A stretch of DNA of 64,000 nt from Armatimonadota bacterium (GCA_029547025.1 JAKPQA010000126.1:25145-89144), one strand, 5' to 3'. Numbered from the stretch's first letter, positions 17,891-27,308 are shown. The notes: generated by a model from the letters alone, not told the origin. Made by a program: numbers and translations.

Positions 17891-18787
17891 ATGAAGGTCG
17901 GGACGCTCACGGCGCTCTGGCTCGCCCTCGTCGTTCCCACCACACTCGCCGATGCACCGGCCGCCCCCGCCCCCACGCTGCCCGAAGGGATCCACATCGA
18001 GGCAGGTGAACCAGCGCCGGCCCCTCCATCCCTCGCGACCGAACCGCTCGCCGCATACGCGACACTCAAACAGCCGTTCTGGACGGACGACTTCATCGAG
18101 CAATGGGTGCCATCGGATGTGCCTCGCAGTCACTGGAGCTACGAGTGGCTGAGCTGGATGTCTGAGGAGGGCCTGTTCCGCGAGATCTTCCCCGTCGAGG
18201 AGTACTCGCACCCAGATGCTCCGGAGGTCTATGCCGACGCCGCCCGGCTCGCTCAGGTCCCTGAGGTGATGGATGCCGTGGTCCGGCTGACGCGCGACGG
18301 CTTGGTGATCGGGCACCCCGATGGCACCTTCGCACCCGACGCCCCCGCCCGCCGGATCGAGCTCGGACTGGTCGCCTGCCGGGCGACGCTGCTGATCCGC
18401 GAGGCCCACGCGCGCTTTGTGGTCGTGCATCCGCCCGCGGCGTCGTCGGCGCCTCGGGTCAACCTGGCCGCACCCGCCCATCGGTATGAGCTCGCCGAGA
18501 CGCTCGCGAGGGTCATGCGGTGTCTCGGTCCCCTCGATGCGCGCATCGAGGAAGCTCTCCGAGAGCCCCCGAGCACGTGGAGGCTCCCCCCCGATGTGCC
18601 TCGGAACCACCGGTTCGCGCCTGCCGTTCAGGTGGCGGTCACGATGGGACTGCTGCAAGGGCAGGAGGGCGGTGCCTTTGGCGGCGACCAGCCCGTGGCC
18701 CGCATGCAGGTTGCACTGGCCTTCACACGGCTGCTGGACCTCCTCGAAGCTTGGCCCTCTGACATCGGCAGGTCCGAGCGGCGCTAA
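17891..18787 (+). CDS. Secreted S-layer-homology (SLH) domain protein
   Basis: A 298-residue exported protein: signal peptide over residues 1-20, Pro/Ala-rich spacer to ~50, then SLH-like repeats. Recognisable SLH pieces are DVPRSHWSYEWLSWMSEEGL, GLVIGHPDGTFAPDAPARRIELG and DVPRNHRFAPAVQVAVTMGLLQG. SLH domains anchor proteins to cell-wall-linked polymer. Nothing beyond the SLH modules is visible, so it may be a tether for an outer-layer component. It has its own strong promoter. Its stop codon overlaps the stop of the convergent HD-GYP gene by four bases (CTAA at 18784-18787). Confidence 0.82.
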   Translation: MKVGTLTALWLALVVPTTLADAPAAPAPTLPEGIHIEAGEPAPAPPSLATEPLAAYATLKQPFWTDDFIEQWVPSDVPRSHWSYEWLSWMSEEGLFREIFPVEEYSHPDAPEVYADAARLAQVPEVMDAVVRLTRDGLVIGHPDGTFAPDAPARRIELGLVACRATLLIREAHARFVVVHPPAASSAPRVNLAAPAHRYELAETLARVMRCLGPLDARIEEALREPPSTWRLPPDVPRNHRFAPAVQVAVTMGLLQGQEGGAFGGDQPVARMQVALAFTRLLDLLEAWPSDIGRSERR

Positions 18788-19977
18788 CGGCCGCCCGTGG
18801 GGGGAGACACCGGCCCATCATCATCGGCCAGGGATTCGTGGATCGCCTCGATTCGACCGCGCGCGCGTAGAAACGCCTCAACACCGGCGGGGTCGAAATG
18901 CGAACCACTGTCACTGCGGATAATGCCCACCGACTCGTCGACGCTCTTCGGCTCTTTGTAGACCCGCCGCGACGAGATGCAGTCGAAAGCGTCGGCCAGC
19001 GCCACAATCCGCCCCAAAGAAGGGATCGCGTCGCCCGACAGGCCTGACGGATAGCCCCGGCCGTCCCAGCGCTCGTGGTGGGCCAACGCCACTTCGGCAG
19101 ACGCCCGGATCACTTCGGCATCTGAGTCCTTGAGGATGTCGTAGCCGATGCGCGTGTGCTCCTGCATGACCTGACGCTCGGCTGGAGTCAGCGCTCCGGG
19201 CTTGAGCAGGATTGCATCGGGAACTCCGAGCTTGCCGATATCGTGCATGGGAGCCGCGAATCGCACCAACTCCGCCTGCTCGGCCGTCATGCCGCACTCC
19301 AGAGCGATGGCCTCGGCGTAGAGACTCACCCGCCTGACGTGACGCGACGTGTCGGTATCACGGTACTCGGCAGCTACCGAGAGCCGCAGGATCGTGTCAA
19401 AGTAAGCCGCCTTCAGCTTCTCATCGAGCTGTGCGTTGCGGATGGCCACCGCGGCCTGCGATGCCAGTGACCGCATGAGGGGCTCGATGGCGGCCGGGAA
19501 CGCCACCACGCGACCTGCACGGTCCATCGCGTTGACCAACTGCAGCGCGCCCACATTGTCCCCGGTCGCGTCGTTCATCGGCACGCACAGCATGGACCGG
19601 GTGTGGTAGTCGTTCTCCCTATCGAAGTTGGGGTCGAACGCGAAAGGACTACCAGGCGGCAGGCAATAGACATCGGGCAGGTTGAGCACCTGTCCCTCAG
19701 ACGCGACATAGCCGGCGATCCACCGGCTCGAGATGGGCAGCAGCCGTCCCTCGCGGACCACCTCGGCCTGGCGCCCCGACCGGCGAGCCAGTGCCGCATT
19801 CCGCCACACAGCCAGCCGCAGGCACTCGCCCTCGCGGATGTAGACAGTCCCACCATCACAAGAAGCGAAGTCGCATGCCTGCACGACGATGTGCTCCAGG
19901 AGGCGGTCCAGGCTGCGAATGCTGGTCAAGGCAATGCCAATATCGGCCAACCGCCCCACAAGGCTGGTCGCGTCCAA
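18784..19977 (-). CDS. GAF plus HD-GYP domain protein, probable cyclic-di-GMP phosphodiesterase
   Basis: A 397-residue protein with a GAF sensor domain (residues ~10-175) and a C-terminal HD-GYP domain. Key HD-GYP residues are present: HDIGK, the EHT motif, HHERWDGRGYP and ALADAFDCISSRR. These proteins hydrolyse cyclic di-GMP. I placed the start at TTG 19977 because GGAGGAGGGG lies just upstream on this strand; the open frame continues to 20322, but that part is Arg/Ser-rich and overlaps the opposite gene. No receiver domain is present, so control probably comes through the GAF ligand. It is convergent with the SLH gene. Confidence 0.9.
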   Translation of the reverse strand: MDATSLVGRLADIGIALTSIRSLDRLLEHIVVQACDFASCDGGTVYIREGECLRLAVWRNAALARRSGRQAEVVREGRLLPISSRWIAGYVASEGQVLNLPDVYCLPPGSPFAFDPNFDRENDYHTRSMLCVPMNDATGDNVGALQLVNAMDRAGRVVAFPAAIEPLMRSLASQAAVAIRNAQLDEKLKAAYFDTILRLSVAAEYRDTDTSRHVRRVSLYAEAIALECGMTAEQAELVRFAAPMHDIGKLGVPDAILLKPGALTPAERQVMQEHTRIGYDILKDSDAEVIRASAEVALAHHERWDGRGYPSGLSGDAIPSLGRIVALADAFDCISSRRVYKEPKSVDESVGIIRSDSGSHFDPAGVEAFLRARGRIEAIHESLADDDGPVSPPTGGR

Positions 19978-20155
19978 GACGACCCCTCCTCCGGAAGCCG
20001 ACACCCATGGGCATTCCCGGATGTCCCCCTTGCGTCCTCCGGCTGCGTCAGGATGCGGCGTGGCGCTAGACTGAAACCGGACTGGCGCGCCACCGTCCTC
20101 TCTCCGTAGCTCACACACCTGGGGCGCCACCGTCGGCGCCAGAAGGGACCCACGG

Positions 20156-20917
20156 ATGACACAGAGACTGCCCATCCCACTTGCCCTCGCCGCGACACTA
20201 CTGATGACCTTGAGCGCACTCGCGCAAGCCACCATCGACGCCACGCGAATCGAGACTCCACCCACCATCGATGGAATCATGCACGAGGGTGAGTGGGCCG
20301 ATGTCCCCAGAGTCGAGACCAAGACCGCCCTGTTCCCGCTGTCCCAGATCGAGGCTGCGCTTCAGGGGGTGGCCGAAGGCGAGCCACTCGTGTGTGAAGC
20401 TTACTTCGCCAACGACTCGGAGAACCTTTATATCGCGCTCGTCATCAAGGACGTGACCTTCAACGGCACCGTCGACATGGCCATGGGTCTAGTCGACACC
20501 GATGCGTGCTGGATCGACTTCGACTCGGATGGCATCCCCGGTCCGTCAATCGGCGATGACCGCAAGGCCGTGATGCCAACCGCCACAGGTCTCTACCTCG
20601 ACCAGCACCGCGTCAAGGAGACCGGCGATGAGGATCACAAGGACGACGCTCAGGTCGACGGCGAGGCCCGCATGATGCACTCGACCGGGCAGGGGAAGGG
20701 CGACTATACCGCCGAGTTCCGCATACCCCTCAACTCGGGCGATGCCGACGACCTGGCGGCGGAGCCGGGCGACGTGATCGGCCTCAACTCCATATTCATC
20801 GACGGGTTCAGCTCGGCGGGTCCGGCGAATGTCCGTCTCGCCATCCTGATCGGCCCCAAGCTGGCCGACATGGCCATGGGGGGCTCGCAGTTCGTCAAGC
20901 TCGCGCTCGCCAAGTGA
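20156..20917 (+). CDS. Secreted CBM9-like (DOMON-type) carbohydrate-binding protein
   Basis: A 253-residue protein with a signal peptide (residues 1-24, ending near SALAQA). The mature part begins ATRIETPPTIDGIMHEGEWADV, the start of the family 9 carbohydrate-binding-like fold, and continues with LYIALVIKD, YTAEFRIPL and IGLNSIFID. Such domains often bind sugars or haem, or act as surface modules. It carries no catalytic domain. It is divergent from the HD-GYP gene. Confidence 0.75.
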   Translation: MTQRLPIPLALAATLLMTLSALAQATIDATRIETPPTIDGIMHEGEWADVPRVETKTALFPLSQIEAALQGVAEGEPLVCEAYFANDSENLYIALVIKDVTFNGTVDMAMGLVDTDACWIDFDSDGIPGPSIGDDRKAVMPTATGLYLDQHRVKETGDEDHKDDAQVDGEARMMHSTGQGKGDYTAEFRIPLNSGDADDLAAEPGDVIGLNSIFIDGFSSAGPANVRLAILIGPKLADMAMGGSQFVKLALAK

Positions 20918-20933
20918 CCGTACTCACAGACAA

Positions 20934-20980
20934 CGCTCCGAGCTGCTCGCGCGGGGAAGCCGATCGGGCAGCCCGGAGCG
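20934..20980 (-). terminator. Imperfect hairpin between convergent genes
   Basis: cgctccg at 20934-20940 pairs with cggagcg at 20974-20980, and gctgc at 20942-20946 with gcagc at 20968-20972, around a ~21-base loop. On the minus strand it is followed by ttgtctgtg, only mildly T-rich. It lies between two converging genes, so a terminator role is plausible but weakly supported. Confidence 0.35.
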
Positions 20981-21072
20981 TCGGTGGGCAACCCGAACTG
21001 GGGTCCATAGACCGTCGCGGGGCAAGACGCGCCTCTCCACCAGGGCGGCGCTGTAGGCTCAGGGCCACCCTC

Positions 21073-22314
21073 TCACGGCACGTACTCGGGCTCGGGCCTG
21101 CCCCAGAATGTGCCCTTGAGTAGAGGCCGTATCTGGCCCCGCTTCACGATCAGGTCGTAGTGGACATCCAGGAACTCGGCGACACGCGCCGCCTGGTCAT
21201 CGTTGGCCGCGCCCGCGTAGACGGCGTAAGCCGAGCCCCACACGTAGGGCTGGGGCCAATGACGGCTCGCCCCGACGAAGGCCCCGGCAGCGGCGTCCCA
21301 TAGACTGCCAAGCGCCGCCCTGACCCTTGCGCCCTCGGCACGCCACTCCGCGGCCGCGGCCCCATCACCCAGAGCCGAATACAGCTCGGCCAGCTTGCCG
21401 CACGCATCCCAGAACAGCACCGAGCTGAACAGATCATCGCCCTCGAGCGGGATCATGTCCTGAAAGCTCCAGGGCCGGAACAGCCTCGAGTCGGTGATCG
21501 TGACGAGACCGTTCTCCGTGTTACGCGGGGTGAAACGCATCGCGCGGTCGAGCGCGCCGGCCGTAGCCCGGAAGGGCTCCAGATCACCGTGCAACTCCCA
21601 GTACTTGTGGCAGAGAAGTACCATCATCGGCGACTGGTCCGTCGAGCCGTTAGCCGACAGAGGGGTCTCCTCGCCGCCAGGGGAGTAAACCCCCTTGCCG
21701 TCGGGCCGGACGCGGTCCGGCATGCAGCCATCCGCGCGTTGGGCCGCGGCCAGGAAGAGGTAACCGTCCCGGACCTCCTCGCGTGCAAACGCATCGGGCA
21801 GCCCCTCGATCATGTAGTACCAGTCGCGGACCCAGAACTGACCATACTGGCCCGTGGCGTCCGGTGTGAACATGCGAACACCGTTGTCCGCGAGACGGCT
21901 GCCGCGTCGGACGATCTCTCTCGCACGGCCCTCAAGCCACGCGGCATCCTCCGCGAGCTGCCGGTCGAGATCGGCCGGCAGCGACTTGCCGGCTGCCTCC
22001 AGGTGAGCCCGAAGGAGCCGCACTCCCTCGAGCGGCATCGTGGCACTCGCACAGTACTCGGGGACTCCCCGGCCATGGTCGTTGATCCACTCATTGATGT
22101 CGCCGGTGGAGCGGAAATCCGCCACCGCGTCACAGAAGGTCCGCGCAGCCTTGACCTCATCGCGGCGCATGAGCGCCACCATGAACCAGGGCAAGGGCGT
22201 GGCCCAGTAGCCACCATCGTGGTACGAGCCGTCATCGCGAAGCTGGGCCGCGGCGGCCGCGTCGGTACCCGGGGCGCCAACCGCAAGCGCGAAGAGCGAG
22301 ACCAGTCTCAGCAT
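21073..22314 (-). CDS. Secreted six-hairpin glycosidase-like protein
   Basis: About 413 residues with a signal peptide (LRLVSLFALAVGAPGTDAAA). The body has the alternating helical pattern of (alpha/alpha)6-barrel enzymes: YWATPLPWFMVAL, YGQFWVRDWYYMIEGLPDAF, DQSPMMVLLCHKYWELHGD, WSFQDMIPLEGDDLFSSVLFWDA. These resemble GH15/GH63/GH94-like glucoamylase or debranching folds. WVRDWYY and DQSP probably line the active site, but I cannot name the substrate. The start is taken as ATG 22314, which has GGAGG eight bases upstream and begins the signal peptide; an earlier ATG at 22359 lacks this support. Confidence 0.75.
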   Translation of the reverse strand: MLRLVSLFALAVGAPGTDAAAAAQLRDDGSYHDGGYWATPLPWFMVALMRRDEVKAARTFCDAVADFRSTGDINEWINDHGRGVPEYCASATMPLEGVRLLRAHLEAAGKSLPADLDRQLAEDAAWLEGRAREIVRRGSRLADNGVRMFTPDATGQYGQFWVRDWYYMIEGLPDAFAREEVRDGYLFLAAAQRADGCMPDRVRPDGKGVYSPGGEETPLSANGSTDQSPMMVLLCHKYWELHGDLEPFRATAGALDRAMRFTPRNTENGLVTITDSRLFRPWSFQDMIPLEGDDLFSSVLFWDACGKLAELYSALGDGAAAAEWRAEGARVRAALGSLWDAAAGAFVGASRHWPQPYVWGSAYAVYAGAANDDQAARVAEFLDVHYDLIVKRGQIRPLLKGTFWGRPEPEYVP

Positions 22315-22368
22315 GGGAGAACCTCCGGCCAGCCGCCGAGGCGATGCCAGGGAGCGCACGTGCGCACC

Positions 22369-23457
22369 CTAACGCTGGGCCTCGTCAATCATCGTGAGGT
22401 AGTTCTCGACCGGCACATAGCTCGGTATGCTGTTGCCCGATCCCACGGCATAGCGGCCCCCAGGCGCACACGTGTCGATGATGCGCCGCACATACGCTCG
22501 CAGGTCTTCGGGGGCGAGGGACGCCAACTTGTCTACATCGACGCCACCCAACACGCCGATTCGATCCCCGTAGCGTGCCTGGAAGTCGGTCACGGGCATG
22601 ATGGCATCCTCAAAGGAGTGCTTGGCATCGATACCGACCTCGTCGATGAGGTCATCCATGATGCTCGACAGGTTGCCACACGAGTGCAGGAAGTAGGGCT
22701 TCCCGGCGTCATGGGCCTTCCGCGCCAGGCGTCTCTGCCACGGCAGCGTGAACTCGCGAAGATGATCGGGGCTGAGCAACGTGCCACTGCGGAAACCCAT
22801 ATCATCGCCCTGGAAGATACAGATCAGGTTCGGCAGTGTCAGCAACCGATCGTAGTAGTCCGCCATGCACTGCCCAATGCGATCGGCCACGGCCCGGACG
22901 AGATCTGGCTGGTCATGAACCGCCAGGCACAGCCCCTCGTAGGACATGATGGCCGACAGATGCTCGTACGGCCCGCCACCGTGGCAGGTGATGAACCCCA
23001 TGCCATCCGGTAGATGAGTCGCGATGTACTCGAGCACTGAGATGTCCGTCTGATCTGCCTGCGGCCAGGGGTAGCGCTCGAGATCATCCCAGGTCTCGAT
23101 GGTGCCGTGATGTTGGTCGACCCAGCCTCGCCGCCGCTGAGTGCCGGGATCCTCGCCCAGTATCTGCCTGGTGGGAAAGCCCATGCCAATCTCGACCCGG
23201 ACGAAGTCATACCCCATGCGATACCAGAACTGGATCAGGCCATCGAGGTGAAGCTCCCACGACCGCCGGTCACCAGGCACCGCATCGACCCACCCAATGC
23301 CGAGGAAGTCCACAAGCACCGGCTTCATGACCATCGGGTCGACGATGTACTCAACCATTGGCGGCCGGCCGACATGGCGACGGCCCAGGATCACGTCGAC
23401 AAACGCACGGGCGTCAGGATGAGGCGCGTTCTTGGGGATGTGCGGGAATGGGCCCAT
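22369..23457 (-). CDS. Uroporphyrinogen-decarboxylase-family protein lacking the third zinc ligand
   Basis: A 362-residue UroD/MtaA-superfamily protein. The HxC motif is present (H258-S-C260 in FLHSCGN). The third ligand position, Cys in GAGCEIPP of the other paralogue in this window, is Asn342 here (GSGNSIPS). It has GDDMGF and GVLGGVDVD as in the family. The changed ligand set suggests a different metal site or a non-methyltransferase role. The ATG at 23457 has a GAGGAG ribosome-binding site. It follows the subtilase gene on the same strand with a 14-base gap. Confidence 0.8.
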   Translation of the reverse strand: MGPFPHIPKNAPHPDARAFVDVILGRRHVGRPPMVEYIVDPMVMKPVLVDFLGIGWVDAVPGDRRSWELHLDGLIQFWYRMGYDFVRVEIGMGFPTRQILGEDPGTQRRRGWVDQHHGTIETWDDLERYPWPQADQTDISVLEYIATHLPDGMGFITCHGGGPYEHLSAIMSYEGLCLAVHDQPDLVRAVADRIGQCMADYYDRLLTLPNLICIFQGDDMGFRSGTLLSPDHLREFTLPWQRRLARKAHDAGKPYFLHSCGNLSSIMDDLIDEVGIDAKHSFEDAIMPVTDFQARYGDRIGVLGGVDVDKLASLAPEDLRAYVRRIIDTCAPGGRYAVGSGNSIPSYVPVENYLTMIDEAQR

Positions 23458-23471
23458 CGACGCTCCTCGGT

Positions 23472-25310
23472 CTAGTTCGCTGCCCGGTCGGAGCAGGACT
23501 GGTCGGTGACGGCTGCGTGGCAGTCAATGCGTCCGTAGCCGAAGGCTTGGTCGCGGCCCAGCGCCCCCAGATCGATGGCCGTGTCGCGCAAGTGCTGCCG
23601 GACACGCTCCGCCGACGAGTAGCGCCCCGTCGAGAGGACTAGTGCCGCCGCCCCCGCCACATGGGGCGCGGAGAAGCTCGTGCCATCCTCCTCGGCGTAG
23701 GTTCCACCAAGGTTCGTCGTCAGGATCGCCTTGCCCGGCGCGGCGAGTTCGACGGCGGCGCCCTGCATCGAGAACGAGCAGCGGTTGTCCGCCGCGTCGG
23801 TCCCGGCCACGGAGATGACGCTGGCGAAGTTGCCGGGCCACGCCGTGTACGTATCCTGCCCGGCATTGCCGGCGGCACCCACGACGATCGCGCCCTGGCC
23901 GTCATCGTAGGCCCGGTCGCAGGCATCCTTGAGCACCGATTCGTATGTCGTAACCCCGAGGCTCATGTTGATAACTTGCATGCCATTGTTGATGCACCAC
24001 TCGATGCCCTCGACAACATCGGCCACCGACCCACTACCCGACATGTCCAGTACCTTCACCGCGTAGAGCTCGCACTCGGGCGCCACACCGACCACGCCCA
24101 CGTTGTTGTCTCGCGCCCCGATGATTCCCGCCACGCGAGTGCCGTGGCCGTTATCATCCTGCCAGGCCGGCGACGCCGCGTCGGGATTGAGGATATTCAC
24201 ACCACCAGCTACCACAAGGTCCGGGTGCGTGGCGTCGATGCCGGTATCGATGACCGCGACCTTCACACCCTTCCCCGTGACTCCCGTGGCCACGACGTGA
24301 GATGCATTCTCGGATCCGCCCCAGGCCCTCTCCGCGTCAATCTGGTCAATCCCCCAGGGGGTGTCCTGGTCACGAACGCTCACCTTGGAGTTGAGACTGA
24401 CATAGCGCACGGCCCGGTCGTTCTCGATGGTCGAGACGGCGCTCGCCGGCACGGTAGCCACCACGCCGTCGATCAGCCCAAGCTCCTTGGTGATGGTGCC
24501 GCCAAGCCGAGCGATCAGGTCGCGCCCCGCCGACGGGTCGACGAGGGAGACGATCAACTCGACCGACCCCGCCCCGCCCTCAACTCGCGAGGCGGCCCGG
24601 AATAACCCGCCCGAGGGGTTCTGGTCCCGCTCGTTGCGCACCTCGAGCACACAGTCGGGCACTTGGATGTCCACCGAGGCCACCACACCGCCGAGCGTAG
24701 CCCGGACCTGGCCAGAGCCGGCGGCCACCGCCGTGAAGAGCCCTGTCGAGGTGATGGTGCCGATGCTGCCGGTCGTCGACCACGTGGGCTGCAGGGTCTC
24801 GCCGGAGCTCGAGACCACCGTGGCCGAGAACTGCTGGCTCTTCCCCAGACCCACGGTCGTGTCACCGGGGCTAATGGTGATGCTGGTCACGGTCACCGAA
24901 GCGTCCACGAGGCGGATGACGACAGATGTGGTGTTCTCCGCGATGGTGCTGACCGTCACGGTCTCGCCACGGAGCGATTCAGAGCCGGGTGGCGTCACCA
25001 CCAGGTCGAACGTGCCCTCGGGAGCATCCTCGAAGATGAACTGCCCACCATCACGGGTGGTGGCCGATGTGGCGACGGCCGCGACGGCGGTGCCCACGGG
25101 GGTGATCTGGACCACGGCGCCGTCCACGGTAGCGCTAGTGCCCCCCGACCGTGTGACGACGCCCGAAAGGACCGTGGGACTGGGCTGGCCGTTGTTATTG
25201 TTACCGTTATTGTTATTATTGCCACCCGTGTTGTCCAGTGGCGTACAGCCTGTCAGGAGGCACAAGGCGACACCCAGCACCGTCGCCCTGAACAGAGTCG
25301 CACGACTCAT
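23472..25310 (-). CDS. Subtilisin-family (S8) serine protease lipoprotein
   Basis: A 612-residue predicted lipoprotein. The signal peptide ends in LLTGC (lipobox Cys near residue 22). An Asn/Gly-rich linker follows, then a carboxypeptidase-regulatory-like domain (~residues 45-140), a bacterial Ig-like (BIG2) domain (~142-225), an inhibitor-I9-like propeptide region and the S8 catalytic domain. Catalytic residues are Asp in AVIDTGID, His in GHGTRVAG and Ser in GTSFSAPHVAG. ATG 25310 is chosen because it starts the signal peptide; the frame stays open to 26078 with no matching domain. It is probably a surface protease for protein feeding or maturation. Confidence 0.9.
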   Translation of the reverse strand: MSRATLFRATVLGVALCLLTGCTPLDNTGGNNNNNGNNNNGQPSPTVLSGVVTRSGGTSATVDGAVVQITPVGTAVAAVATSATTRDGGQFIFEDAPEGTFDLVVTPPGSESLRGETVTVSTIAENTTSVVIRLVDASVTVTSITISPGDTTVGLGKSQQFSATVVSSSGETLQPTWSTTGSIGTITSTGLFTAVAAGSGQVRATLGGVVASVDIQVPDCVLEVRNERDQNPSGGLFRAASRVEGGAGSVELIVSLVDPSAGRDLIARLGGTITKELGLIDGVVATVPASAVSTIENDRAVRYVSLNSKVSVRDQDTPWGIDQIDAERAWGGSENASHVVATGVTGKGVKVAVIDTGIDATHPDLVVAGGVNILNPDAASPAWQDDNGHGTRVAGIIGARDNNVGVVGVAPECELYAVKVLDMSGSGSVADVVEGIEWCINNGMQVINMSLGVTTYESVLKDACDRAYDDGQGAIVVGAAGNAGQDTYTAWPGNFASVISVAGTDAADNRCSFSMQGAAVELAAPGKAILTTNLGGTYAEEDGTSFSAPHVAGAAALVLSTGRYSSAERVRQHLRDTAIDLGALGRDQAFGYGRIDCHAAVTDQSCSDRAAN

Positions 25311-25553
25311 TCGCTCACGCCCATTCGCTCGCCGCCACACGGCGGTCCGGACTCCTAGCCCTCCAGTGTACATACCCGATTGGGGAACGCGCCACCCACT
25401 ATGACGCCGCGAACCCACCGCATGTCTCAGCGAGCGCGCCCACATTCTGGGACGAGGCGGGACCCTCAAGGTTGACGCCCCGCGAGCCGACAACTGTACC
25501 GGTGGAGAAGGCCCTGCTGCCCGATGGACACACGGCAGCCTGAGGGGGATGTG

Positions 25554-25772
25554 ATGCCGATGGCGATCACCCCAGTCAACGGCGGTGCGTTTGGCCGTGC
25601 CGCCGCTGTCACTCAGCAACAGGAAGCCGCGAAGGACCTGACGCGCCAGCTCGTGGGTGAGCCAGCACTCAAAGGCCTCGGTGTGGCCCAGAAAGTGGCG
25701 GGCTTGTCCGTGCAGATGGCGGTCGATGCGAGTACCACCGGACTCGGCTCGAACCTGGACGTCATGGCCTAG
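25554..25772 (+). CDS. Small protein resembling YjfB-type putative motility proteins
   Basis: A 72-residue protein rich in Ala, Gln and Val. The C-terminal part (QKVAGLSVQMAVDASTTGLGSNLDVMA) faintly resembles the YjfB family (LSVMKMAMD...), small proteins often near motility genes. The resemblance is weak. ATG 25554 follows TGAGGGGGAT about six bases upstream; an earlier ATG at 25524 lacks this. It is divergent from the subtilase gene, and no flagellar gene is nearby. It could also be an unrelated orphan. Confidence 0.45.
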   Translation: MPMAITPVNGGAFGRAAAVTQQQEAAKDLTRQLVGEPALKGLGVAQKVAGLSVQMAVDASTTGLGSNLDVMA

Positions 25773-25875
25773 TTCGACTCGAGGCCACCAATCCGGCGCC
25801 CCAGGACGGATCGTGTGCAGGCTTGGCAATCTGCGGGATCCGCGTCCGAGGGCCGACGGCGCTTGAGCGCCGAGG

Positions 25876-27255
25876 CTACAGAGACTCGAGCAGCTCCGAG
25901 GGTGACGGGTCCCCTTCGAGCTCAGGGGCGCAAGCCGGCGAAGCAGTACCCGCGCCTTCTCCACCAGCTTCCCCTTGCGACCTCCCGGACACGTCGCGGC
26001 GCGGGTCTCGAACCAGGATCGCTGCCAGGACGGCGCCGGCGATGTTGAGGACGATGGCCGTGCGGAATACCGCAGCATAGCCGCCGGTTGCCTGGGCCAA
26101 CCAACCGCCGATGATCGGACTTGCCGCCGTGAACGGCGCCGTCGCGGTCCCGATCAGTGAGATGAAGGCCGTCTTCTCGAGCCGGGGACAGTACTCGATT
26201 GTTAGGTTGGTCACGGCGACGAAGTCATTGGCGCCGATATAGCCGGAGAGTGCGAACACCACGTAGTATGCCCAGGGAGCCGGCGCCGTCAGGGCCAACC
26301 AGCACGCCACGGCCGCCAGCGCGGGCGAGAGCGGCGCGAAGACGTGGAAGCCCACACGATCGCCCAGCGCCCCCGCCAGCAGAGATCCAACGATCTGAGC
26401 GGCAACCGAGGCCATGGTAAATGAGGCAGCGGCGCCATCGCCCAGCCCGAAGCGCTCGCGCGCAGACACGGCGTAGAACGCGGACGCCATGGCGCCCAGC
26501 GACGCGACTACCCGGGCCCACATCAGCGCACGGTACCCTCGCCGGCTACCCGCCTCGGCCCAGAGCCGGCGGATAAACGGGCCGAAGGGGACTCGCTCGA
26601 CTTCGGCGGGCAGTGCGGGCTCGCGCAGCCACAGGAATGCGGTGACCGAGGCGGCCAGCATGATGCTACTCAGCCCGAACGCCACGGCGAAGTTGTCGGG
26701 GAACGGCCGAGACGCGAGCAGGCGCTGAGCCAGCGCGGCCCCCGCAATGCCCGTCACGGAGCCCACCAGGAATGCATAGCCGAAGAAGCGCCCTCGCGCA
26801 CGCTCCGGGAACAACTTGGCGATCAGATTGGTCCACATGGGGACGCAGAACGCCATGGAGAGTCCCCAGATCCCGGCGCAGACCAGGACACCGATGGAAC
26901 TGGCCTCTCCACCGAGCCGCGATGAATAGTGTGCGATCAGCGCCATGCCCAGCGCCGCCGCGGCAGCCGGGTAATGCACGCACGTGAACACCACCCGCTT
27001 CACCGGCAGGTGCTCCGTCAGGTGAGCCGCCCAAAGCTGGACACCGCACAGCGTGAGAACACTGACGGCCGGGAGCGCTCCGATCATCGTGTCCGATGCT
27101 CCCAGCTGGCGCAGGAAGAACGGGAGTATCGCCACCTGGGAGACGAAGGCGTAGCCCGCCCCCCACACGGCCTCCACCAGGAGGAAGATGAACAGATTGC
27201 GCTGCATGTGACACGCAACGTCCCAGCGAAAACGGTCCAGCTCGGCCTGTGTCAT
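25876..27255 (-). CDS. Major facilitator superfamily (MFS) transporter
   Basis: About 459 residues with roughly 12 hydrophobic segments in two halves, separated by a charged central loop (LREPALPAEVERVPFGPFIRRLWAEAGSRRG). The loop between early segments, LTEHLPVKRVVF, resembles the MFS motif-A position in degraded form. Start ATG 27255 has GAGGAG five bases upstream, and an extended -10 promoter lies at 27301-27308. The substrate is unknown. It is divergent from carB. Confidence 0.85.
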   Translation of the reverse strand: MTQAELDRFRWDVACHMQRNLFIFLLVEAVWGAGYAFVSQVAILPFFLRQLGASDTMIGALPAVSVLTLCGVQLWAAHLTEHLPVKRVVFTCVHYPAAAAALGMALIAHYSSRLGGEASSIGVLVCAGIWGLSMAFCVPMWTNLIAKLFPERARGRFFGYAFLVGSVTGIAGAALAQRLLASRPFPDNFAVAFGLSSIMLAASVTAFLWLREPALPAEVERVPFGPFIRRLWAEAGSRRGYRALMWARVVASLGAMASAFYAVSARERFGLGDGAAASFTMASVAAQIVGSLLAGALGDRVGFHVFAPLSPALAAVACWLALTAPAPWAYYVVFALSGYIGANDFVAVTNLTIEYCPRLEKTAFISLIGTATAPFTAASPIIGGWLAQATGGYAAVFRTAIVLNIAGAVLAAILVRDPRRDVSGRSQGEAGGEGAGTASPACAPELEGDPSPSELLESL

Positions 27256-27300
27256 GGTCTCCTCGGGGTCAGAGAGGGTGGGGGGAAGGTCGGGGACACC

Positions 27301-27308
27301 ATTGTAGC
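27301..27308 (-). promoter_or_regulatory. Extended -10 promoter for the MFS gene
   Basis: On the minus strand the sequence reads TGCTACAAT, an extended -10 element (TGn plus TACAAT). The -10 hexamer is at 27306-27301. No good -35 is seen, which extended -10 promoters tolerate. The leader to ATG 27255 would be about 40 bases. Confidence 0.5.

Noticed and set aside
19978..20322. N-terminal extension of the HD-GYP frame
   Set aside because: It overlaps the opposite-strand CBM9-like gene; a strong ribosome-binding site supports TTG 19977.
25311..26078. N-terminal extension of the subtilase frame
   Set aside because: The translation is basic and Ser/Arg-rich without domains, while a lipoprotein signal peptide begins at ATG 25310.
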